From Minisyncoccota bacterium (GTDB taxonomy: Bacteria > Patescibacteriota > Minisyncoccia > Phycocordibacterales > UBA9973), in assembly GCA_018060905.1 (NCBI GenBank), contig JAGOVD010000014.1, positions 1 to 10,877 of the forward strand: a DNA stretch of 10,877 nt. The letters run 5' to 3'. This document shows, one piece after another, positions 6,113 through 10,877 of the stretch; positions within the stretch are counted from its first letter, which is position 1; every line of letters starts with the position of its first letter. The notes under the pieces were generated by a model. That model had not been told where the DNA came from. It worked only from the letters and a program-made list of their open reading frames with translations, and ran no database searches. The position numbers and the translations under genes are program-made.

Positions 6113-6121
6113 AGGGGGCAT

Positions 6122-6655
6122 ATGATTCATAAAAAAGAAGAACAAAGTTTGATTATTTTTAAGCCCGATGCTGTACAGCGAGGTGTGGTGGGCGAAATCC
6201 TCTCTCGTTTCGAGCGAGCAGGACTCAAGATTGTTGGGGTGAAGATGATTAGACCAGATCGAGATCATTATTTTCACCATTACGAAACCATTGGTACGAT
6301 GGTTACTCGTCACGGTCAAAAAATATTTGATGCAACACTTGAAATGATGAGTGAAAGTCCTGTGATTGCCTGCGTGCTTGAGGGTGTCGAGGCGGCAAGC
6401 TTAATCCGTAAAATGGTTGGCGCTACTGAACCAAAAGGTGCTCTTCCTGGAACGATCAGAGGAGACTATGCGCACCTCAGTTATGGGCATGCCGATGGTG
6501 AAGGTCTTGCCATTACCAATCTTATTCATGCATCAGGAAATGCGAATGAGGCAAAGGCAGAAATTGCGCACTGGTTCTCAGAAAGCGAACTCTTTGAATA
6601 CGAGACTGTGCACGAAAAGTTCACCCAGCGTAAGCAATCACACCTCAAGAAATAG
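6122..6655 (+). CDS. ndk: Nucleoside diphosphate kinase (long form)
   Basis: Transfers the gamma-phosphate of ATP to NDPs and dNDPs through a phosphohistidine, balancing nucleotide pools; it could use the dTDP arising downstream of ThyA. Signatures: SLIIFKPDAVQRGVVGEIL (9-27) with the active-site Lys13-Pro15 region, VLEGVEAASLIRKMVGATEP (85-104), PGTIRGDYA (109-117), and the catalytic His136 in NLIHASGNANEAKAEIAHWF. The product is 177 residues against about 140-150 for standard bacterial Ndk. The extra length comes partly from a stretch between RGDYA and NLIHAS (118-132, HLSYGHADGEGLAIT), roughly ten residues longer than usual, a longer middle segment (50-75), and a basic tail. Similar long forms occur in archaea-like Ndk sequences as far as I recall. 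The ATG at 6122 is the only start giving the full N-terminus. Confidence 0.95.
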   Translation: MIHKKEEQSLIIFKPDAVQRGVVGEILSRFERAGLKIVGVKMIRPDRDHYFHHYETIGTMVTRHGQKIFDATLEMMSESPVIACVLEGVEAASLIRKMVGATEPKGALPGTIRGDYAHLSYGHADGEGLAITNLIHASGNANEAKAEIAHWFSESELFEYETVHEKFTQRKQSHLKK

Positions 6656-6725
6656 CGACTTGCTGTAAAGAGGTTTCGTTGTCTCGTCTCGATATACTGA
6701 ACACTGGATTTCGTCACTGTCTATC

Positions 6726-6753
6726 TTGTGTAGGAGGGCAGGGATACTATAAT
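6726..6753 (+). promoter_or_regulatory. Strong promoter of the structured RNA
   Basis: TTGTGT (6726-6731), a 16-base spacer and TATAAT (6748-6753), the only perfect -10 box noted in the window. The seventh base after it is 6760, exactly the first base of the closing helix of the RNA. The 70 bases before it (6656-6725) hold nothing I can identify, and no terminator is visible after ndk. Confidence 0.8.
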
Positions 6754-6759
6754 GAAAGT

Positions 6760-6917
6760 ACGGCTATTTAAAAATAGTACTTAGAACAGATCTTTTTGGG
6801 AAACCGTCGTGGGCAACTCGACATCATGGTGCCGTTTTATATGCGTACTGAGATATCATTTTGCCCCGCGTGTCCCACCTGGCTTTAACGCTAAGGTACT
6901 ATTTTCTAAATAGCCGT
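6760..6917 (+). ncRNA. Structured ncRNA, 6S RNA-like (candidate ssrS)
   Basis: Bases 6760 and 6917 close a long irregular hairpin. ACGGCTATTTA (6760-6770) pairs with 6907-6917, AAAATAGTAC (6771-6780) with 6896-6905, and TTAG (6781-6784) with 6891-6894: 25 pairs with single bulges C6906 and G6895. Then comes an open region of 12 nt (6785-6796) against 13 nt (6878-6890), re-closed by TGGGA (6797-6801) with TCCCA (6873-6877). An apical arm follows, including GGGCAA (6811-6816) with TTGCCC (6861-6866). A long closing stem, a central bubble of about a dozen bases per side and an apical arm, at 158 nt, is the layout of 6S RNA, which mimics an open promoter and sequesters housekeeping RNA polymerase. 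The 3' bubble strand can also form a local hairpin (6877-6883 with 6890-6897), a feature reported for 6S RNAs. It has its own consensus promoter and terminator and no coding frame. It lacks tmRNA, SRP and RNase P hallmarks. The RNA is well supported; the 6S identity is inferred from shape. Confidence 0.65.
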
Positions 6918-6920
6918 AAG

Positions 6921-6947
6921 AAAACTCCCCGATGAGGGGATTTTTCT
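6921..6947 (+). terminator. Rho-independent terminator of the structured RNA
   Basis: TCCCC (6926-6930) pairs with GGGGA (6936-6940), loop GATGA, and AAAA (6921-6924) can pair with the following T residues past a bulged C. The tail is TTTTTCT. It begins four bases after the closing helix, so the primary transcript would end near 6946. Confidence 0.8.
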
Positions 6948-6971
6948 ATATTGTATGGCATACTTCTCTAT

Positions 6972-7370
6972 ATGTATCGTCGATTGATTGCGCTGGCTGC
7001 TGTTGTGGGGATTGGACTCTTTGTACTGAACGCGATGGCGGTGGTTTTTTATTGGTATGTCTCCATACCATGGTTTGATATGTTCATGCATACCATCGGC
7101 GGAGTCTTTACTGCGCTAGTGGGGACGGCATTTCTCTTCCCGCGACTCAAAGGGTTGCGATCGATGGAGCTATTTATCACAATAAGTTTGTTTGTATTCA
7201 TCATTGGACTCATTTGGGAATACTATGAGTATATCGTGCAGTTTTATATCAAGAGTGTACAGCTCGCCAATATCTCAGACTCTATTTCTGATCTCATTTG
7301 TGACATGTTCGGCGGATCTATCGGTGCATTTTTTGTGATTCTGTTGAATAAACGGTACAATAGAAAGTAA
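6972..7370 (+). CDS. Small integral membrane protein, possibly DUF2238/YjdF- or VanZ-like
   Basis: A 132-residue protein with four likely membrane helices: about 5-29, 38-57, 66-86 and 107-126. Polar residues recur near the membrane: WFDMFMHTIGG (35-44), GLIWEYYEY (79-87) and a spaced aspartate series SDSISDLICDMFGG (102-115, Asp103, 107, 111). Asp/His after the first helix, WExxE at the end of the third and DxxxDxxxD before the last resembles small bacterial membrane families of the DUF2238/YjdF or VanZ type, which have no firmly established reaction; the assignment is from memory of the pattern. The ATG at 6972 is preferred over an in-frame TTG at 6951. No clear promoter was found after the RNA terminator, so leakage from the strong RNA promoter may contribute. 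Its stop overlaps the next start by one base (TAATG), implying translational coupling with the RNase gene. Confidence 0.85.
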   Translation: MYRRLIALAAVVGIGLFVLNAMAVVFYWYVSIPWFDMFMHTIGGVFTALVGTAFLFPRLKGLRSMELFITISLFVFIIGLIWEYYEYIVQFYIKSVQLANISDSISDLICDMFGGSIGAFFVILLNKRYNRK

Positions 7371-8752
7371 TGTCTGACACAACTTCGAAGCCGTATACAT
7401 TGAAACTCACTTTTGCAGGTGGCACCGGGAGTGTGACTGGTGCAAACTTCCTCGTCGAAGGCGAAGGTATCAAATTCCTCGTTGACTGTGGACTCAACCA
7501 GGGGACCAAGATGGCTGATGACAAAAACTGGGATCCCTTCATCTATGATGCGAGCACGATTGACTATCTTTTCATAACCCACGCACACATTGACCACATC
7601 GGTCGTATTCCCAAGCTTTTTCATGACGGATTCAAGGGGGTGATTTATTCGACGATACCGACCAAGGACATCACCGAGCTCATGCTCGAAGATACTGCCA
7701 ACATTCTCGGACATTCTGACAACACCGCACTCAAAGATATATACAGTCCTGCAATTCTCGAAAAGGTCTTTCAGAGCTGGAAAGTCATCGACTACCACCA
7801 AGACCTCGCTATTGGACCTTTCGTTTTCCGGTATCGGGATTCGGGACATGTGCTCGGCTCAGGGATGCTCGAACTCATCTACAACAACAAAAAGATCGTC
7901 TTTACGGGAGATCTTGGAAACTCACCATCACCACTCCTTCGCGATACTGAACCATTGAAAAACGTCGACTACCTCCTCATGGAATCTGTCTATGGAGATC
8001 GCAACCATACTGAGCGTGCTGTTCGTCGTGAGCGACTGGAGGCAACCATTGAGGATAACTTCAAGCGCAAGGGCACCCTCGTCATCCCGACGTTTTCACT
8101 CGAACGCTCTCAAGAACTTCTCTTTGAGATTGACCAACTCGTCGAGCATGACCGTGTACCACAGATGCCTATATTTTTTGATTCACCGCTCGGTATTCGC
8201 TTGACCAAGATTTACGACAAGTATCCGCAGTATTTCAATGACTTTGCGCGCAAGATTATCAAAGAAGGGAACGACATCTTTAATTTCCCTGGACTCAAGT
8301 CCACACTCCTCACCGAAGAATCCAAAGAAATTTTACATTCAACCAACCCAAAGATTGTCATTGCGGGGTCAGGGATGAGTAACGGCGGTCGCGTCCTTCA
8401 TCATGAAGCAAACTATCTCCCAAATCCAAACAACACACTTCTCCTCACGGGGTACCAGTCGCTCGGCACAATGGGGCGCATGATCCAAGATGGTGCAAAA
8501 GAAGTGCACATCAACGGACAGACGGTGCCGGTGCGTGCACACATCGTTTTCATCGATGGATATTCTGGTCACAAAGACTCGGACCACCTCATTGAGTTTG
8601 TCGAAAGCTTCGCTGATTCTCTCAAGAAAGTATACGTCGCCATGGGGGAACCAAAGAGTTCGTTGTTCCTCACACAGCGATTGCGCGACTATCTCGGTGT
8701 GGAAGCATACGCACCCGAAGAAGGTGATGTGGTAGAATTGGACTGCAAGTAA
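7370..8752 (+). CDS. Beta-CASP metallo-beta-lactamase RNase
   Basis: A predicted zinc-dependent RNA-processing nuclease (endo- and/or 5'-exonuclease) of the metallo-beta-lactamase/beta-CASP superfamily, the YSH1/CPSF-like branch (COG1236), acting in the cytosol. The 460 residues fit that branch. In order: LTFAGGTGSVTGANFLV (3-29 region), motif II THAHIDHIGRIP (His71, His73, Asp75, His76), motif III DSGHVLGSG (His160), motif IV FTGDLGN (Asp181), MESVYGDRNH (204-213, beta-CASP motif A acidic residue Glu205), GTLVIPTFSLERSQELLFEI (235-254), GSGMSNGGRVLHHE (333-346), GYQSLGTMGR (361-370) and motif C YSGHKDSDHL (His401). All metal ligands are present, so it should be active. There is no KH domain. 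It differs from RNase J in lacking the long C-terminal domain. It is coupled to the membrane protein upstream and lies 33 bases before the SLOG gene. Confidence 0.93.
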   Translation: MSDTTSKPYTLKLTFAGGTGSVTGANFLVEGEGIKFLVDCGLNQGTKMADDKNWDPFIYDASTIDYLFITHAHIDHIGRIPKLFHDGFKGVIYSTIPTKDITELMLEDTANILGHSDNTALKDIYSPAILEKVFQSWKVIDYHQDLAIGPFVFRYRDSGHVLGSGMLELIYNNKKIVFTGDLGNSPSPLLRDTEPLKNVDYLLMESVYGDRNHTERAVRRERLEATIEDNFKRKGTLVIPTFSLERSQELLFEIDQLVEHDRVPQMPIFFDSPLGIRLTKIYDKYPQYFNDFARKIIKEGNDIFNFPGLKSTLLTEESKEILHSTNPKIVIAGSGMSNGGRVLHHEANYLPNPNNTLLLTGYQSLGTMGRMIQDGAKEVHINGQTVPVRAHIVFIDGYSGHKDSDHLIEFVESFADSLKKVYVAMGEPKSSLFLTQRLRDYLGVEAYAPEEGDVVELDCK

Positions 8753-8762
8753 GTTCATAAAG

Positions 8763-8785
8763 TAGAAAGTTAGAAAGTTATAAAG
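8763..8785 (+). repeat. Short tandem repeat, 8-bp unit
   Basis: TAGAAAGT occurs twice in tandem (8763-8770, 8771-8778), followed by the near copy TATAAAG (8779-8785). A related CATAAAG lies just before (8756-8762). It fills nearly the whole gap between the RNase and SLOG genes and ends immediately before the ATG at 8786, where a ribosome-binding site would be. Confidence 0.6.
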
Positions 8786-9433
8786 ATGCCCGAAACAAAT
8801 ACACCTACAAATCAATACGTTTGCTACAACGGCCCGATGGAAAACAATACTAAGCATGGCCACATCAAGATCAAGATTGGTGTCTCTGGTGCCGCCGAGA
8901 CAGGGCACTGTGGACTCAATGCGTTGGATAAGGCAAAAGACCTCGGGAGAGAAGTCGTGAGACAAGGTGGTATCCTCATCACGGGCGCGACGACTGGTTT
9001 TCCGCTCTGGGCATGTATGGGAGCCAAAGATGCAAATGGTATTTCAATCGGACTTTCTCCGGCACAAAGTGAAAAAGATCACGTCGAAGGATACCGACTC
9101 CCACTCGACTACATGGACCTCATCATTTACACCGGCTTTGGTTTCCCGGGGCGAGATCTTCTCTTCACGCGCAGTTGTGATGCAATCATCATCGGCTGTG
9201 GACGTATCGGGACGATCCATGAGTTCACCATTGCGTTCGAAGATGGCAAACCACTCGGCGTACTCGAAGGTCCATGGACCATGGCAGAGCAGATCAAGGA
9301 CATGATCGCCAAGGGCAACCGCCCTGCAGACAAAGTTATCTTTGACGACGATCCAAAGCGCCTCATCGAAAAGGTAATCAACATGGTAGAGGCAGACCGC
9401 GCAGTTCTCAACAAAACAAATCCGCATTTATAG
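8786..9433 (+). CDS. SLOG/LOG-like Rossmann protein (TIGR00725-type)
   Basis: A 215-residue protein with one Rossmann-like domain of the SLOG (SMF/DprA-LOG) superfamily, whose members bind nucleotides or nucleotide-derived ligands; some LOG enzymes release free bases from nucleoside monophosphates. Visible motifs: IKIGVSGAAETGHCG (29-43, first strand and glycine loop), GGILITGATTGFP (61-73), GFGFPGRDLLFTRSCDAII (117-135) and GCGRIGTIHEFTIAFEDGKPLGVLEG (137-162). The last corresponds to the PGGxGTxxE loop of LOG proteins, but the PGG is CGR, so LOG phosphoribohydrolase activity is uncertain; Glu146 is kept. The first 26 residues are low-complexity and polar, and a start at Met18 (8837) would still keep the whole domain, so the N-terminus is unsure. 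It is third in the unit with the membrane protein and RNase. It could be a ligand sensor, a carrier-type protein or an enzyme. Confidence 0.85.
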   Translation: MPETNTPTNQYVCYNGPMENNTKHGHIKIKIGVSGAAETGHCGLNALDKAKDLGREVVRQGGILITGATTGFPLWACMGAKDANGISIGLSPAQSEKDHVEGYRLPLDYMDLIIYTGFGFPGRDLLFTRSCDAIIIGCGRIGTIHEFTIAFEDGKPLGVLEGPWTMAEQIKDMIAKGNRPADKVIFDDDPKRLIEKVINMVEADRAVLNKTNPHL

Positions 9434-9467
9434 CCAAAGCGGGGAAACTTTTTTATAAGTCTTTTTG

Positions 9468-9476
9468 TGCTAAAAT
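9468..9476 (+). promoter_or_regulatory. Extended -10 promoter of ileS, near leaderless
   Basis: TGCTAAAAT (9468-9476) is an extended -10. Only T-rich sequence lies at the -35 position (about 9449-9454). The predicted start is 9483, one base before the ileS ATG, so the mRNA would have almost no leader. Confidence 0.55.
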
Positions 9477-9483
9477 CCCTTCT

Positions 9484-10877
9484 ATGGAAGGGCAAAATAA
9501 GGAAAAATCACTACAGGCACTCCGTGAGGAGGCTGTTTTGGCATTTTGGGAAGAGAAGGGGATTTTCCAAAAGACCGTAGACAAACCTGCGACGAAAGGC
9601 GAGTACGTTTTTTATGAAGGGCCGCCGACCGCCAATGCAAAGCCAGCGCTCCATCACCTCGAAGCACGCGCATTCAAGGACGTGATCCCTCGGTACAAGA
9701 CGATGCAGGGATACCATGTGCCACGTCGCGCAGGATGGGATACGCACGGACTTCCGGTTGAGCTCCAAATCGAAAAGAAATTGGGACTCCAATCCAAAAA
9801 AGACATCGAGACCTATGGTATTGCGGCGTTCAACAAAGAATGTAAGGACTCGGTATTTACCTACATCAAGGATTGGGAAACATTCTCAGATCGTATCGGC
9901 TACTGGGTAGACAAAAAGAATGCGTACTACACATTCAATGCAAACTACATGGAGAGCCTCTGGAACATTGTTGGTCAAGTCGACGAAAAAGGTTTGCTCT
10001 ACAAAGACTATCGCGTTGTGCCTTGGTGTCCACGATGTGGCACCGGCCTTTCGACGCACGAGCTCGCACAGGAATATCAAATGGATAAAGACCTGTCCGT
10101 TACTGCGAAGTTTAAAATCGTCGGTGTTGAGAACGGCTACTTCCTCGCATGGACGACGACACCGTGGACATTGCCCGGCAATGTCGCGCTTGCAGTTGGG
10201 GCAGACATCGACTATGTCGAAGCAAAGATAGGAGATGAAGTACTCGTTCTTGCAAAAGAGCGACTAAGTATTCTCACAGATGCATATGAGATCATTGCCG
10301 AACACAAGGGAAGTGAAATGGTGGGGATGCAATACGAACCACTCTATCCGTATCTTGCAGAGCAAATCACTGACAAAACATCGCTTTCGACTGCGTACAA
10401 AGTATATGCAGCAGACTTTGTGACGACGACGGATGGGACAGGTATTGTACACACCGCAGTTATGTATGGAGCAGATGACTTTGATCTTGGGACAAAGGTT
10501 GGACTACCGAAGTTTCACACCGTTGATGAGACAGGGCATTTTATACAGGGCACAGGGTTCCTTGAAGGGCGATTTGTGAAGGACGAAGAGGTCGCTGTTG
10601 ATATCATCAAAGATTTGGCGCACCGAGGACTCTTGTTCAAAAAAGAAAAGTACGAGCACTCATACCCGCATTGCTGGAGATGCAAAACACCACTCATTTA
10701 TTATGCGCGTGACTCGTGGTATTTCCGCATGGAAACACTCAGGCCAACACTGATCGCCGAAAACGAAAAGATTAACTGGGAACCAGACCACATTCGCGAC
10801 GGACGATTTGGTGAGTGGCTCCGTGGAGACAAAGATTGGGCGATCAGTCGTGAGCGATACTGGGGGACACCACTGCC
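9484..10877 (+). CDS. ileS: Isoleucyl-tRNA synthetase (3' partial)
   Basis: Class I synthetase charging tRNA(Ile), with an editing domain that removes valine. The frame is open from the ATG at 9484 to the end of the window (464 codons of an expected 900-1050). Visible: YEGPPTANAKPALHHLEAR (43-62) with the HIGH-equivalent HHLE, RRAGWDTHGLPVE (81-93), KECKDSVFTYIKDWETFSDRIGYW, the zinc-type WCPRCGTGLSTHE (181-193), the CP1 editing elements WTTTPWTLPGN (223-233) and GTGIVHTAVMYGADDF (318-333), a second HCWRCKTPL (396-404), and WAISRERYWGTPL at the cut. HHLE with WCPRCGTGLSTHE points to the type-2, eukaryote/archaea-like IleRS branch, often associated with mupirocin resistance; this is inference from motifs. 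The KMSKS loop and anticodon domain lie beyond the window. No Shine-Dalgarno sequence precedes the start. Confidence 0.96.
   Translation, partial: MEGQNKEKSLQALREEAVLAFWEEKGIFQKTVDKPATKGEYVFYEGPPTANAKPALHHLEARAFKDVIPRYKTMQGYHVPRRAGWDTHGLPVELQIEKKLGLQSKKDIETYGIAAFNKECKDSVFTYIKDWETFSDRIGYWVDKKNAYYTFNANYMESLWNIVGQVDEKGLLYKDYRVVPWCPRCGTGLSTHELAQEYQMDKDLSVTAKFKIVGVENGYFLAWTTTPWTLPGNVALAVGADIDYVEAKIGDEVLVLAKERLSILTDAYEIIAEHKGSEMVGMQYEPLYPYLAEQITDKTSLSTAYKVYAADFVTTTDGTGIVHTAVMYGADDFDLGTKVGLPKFHTVDETGHFIQGTGFLEGRFVKDEEVAVDIIKDLAHRGLLFKKEKYEHSYPHCWRCKTPLIYYARDSWYFRMETLRPTLIAENEKINWEPDHIRDGRFGEWLRGDKDWAISRERYWGTPL

Noticed and set aside
6760..6917. Reading the structured RNA as tmRNA, SRP RNA, RNase P RNA or a riboswitch
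   Set aside because: No tRNA-like CCA end or T-loop, no SRP apical GGAAGCAG-like motif, no RNase P core elements. The closing stem is released by its own terminator ahead of the next gene, which is unlike a riboswitch.
7244..7849. 201-codon minus-strand open frame across the membrane protein and RNase
   Set aside because: It is antisense to two well-supported genes, including the metal-binding motif region, and has no plausible start context.
8369..8965. 198-codon minus-strand open frame across the RNase end and SLOG start
   Set aside because: It spans an intergenic repeat and two real genes on the other strand; no promoter or family signature.
1..10877. tRNA genes, CRISPR arrays, insertion sequences, prophage or defence genes
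   Set aside because: I looked for cloverleaf T-loop motifs, regularly spaced repeats, transposase or integrase motifs and terminal inverted repeats and saw none; the window is mainly housekeeping with orphan genes.

Overview
The window looks like a piece of a small, streamlined bacterial genome of the Candidate Phyla Radiation (Patescibacteria, most likely a Parcubacteria/OD1-type lineage). This is an inference from several signs. Housekeeping genes stand singly or in very short operons with orphan hypothetical genes between them. Most starts lack a Shine-Dalgarno sequence, and several promoters sit so close to the ATG that the mRNA would be leaderless or nearly so. The nusG-rplK pair is not followed by rplA. 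The nucleoside diphosphate kinase and isoleucyl-tRNA synthetase are divergent types. No plasmid, phage, transposon, CRISPR or tRNA signal was seen.

Layout. 1-503: 3' part of nusG, then a hairpin. 570-854: small orphan ORF. 975-1400: rplK with its own promoter and terminator. 1501-1947: orphan alpha/beta protein, convergent with thyA (minus, 1992-2804) across a 34-bp perfect palindrome acting as a two-way terminator. 2916-3695 (minus): orphan, mostly helical protein, divergent from argS. 3779-5467: argS, whose predicted transcription start falls on the A of the ATG and which carries a 16-bp palindrome inside its coding sequence. 5528-6058: orphan CxxC protein. 6122-6655: ndk. 6656-6971: no protein gene; it holds a strong consensus promoter, a structured RNA that folds like 6S RNA, and a terminator. 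6972-9433: a compact three-gene unit (membrane protein, beta-CASP metallo-beta-lactamase RNase, SLOG/LOG-type Rossmann protein). 9484-end: 5' two-fifths or so of ileS.

Functionally the window is mostly information processing: transcription elongation (NusG, possibly 6S RNA), the ribosome (L11), tRNA charging (ArgRS, IleRS), RNA processing (beta-CASP nuclease) and nucleotide supply (ThyA, Ndk). The most notable item is the uncalled RNA at 6760-6917. Its promoter predicts a start exactly at the first base of a 25-bp closing helix, which opens into a 12/13-nt central bubble and an apical arm, the layout of a 6S RNA. A second pattern is a recurring promoter design (-35, 16-nt spacer, -10), often overlapping the terminator of the gene before it.
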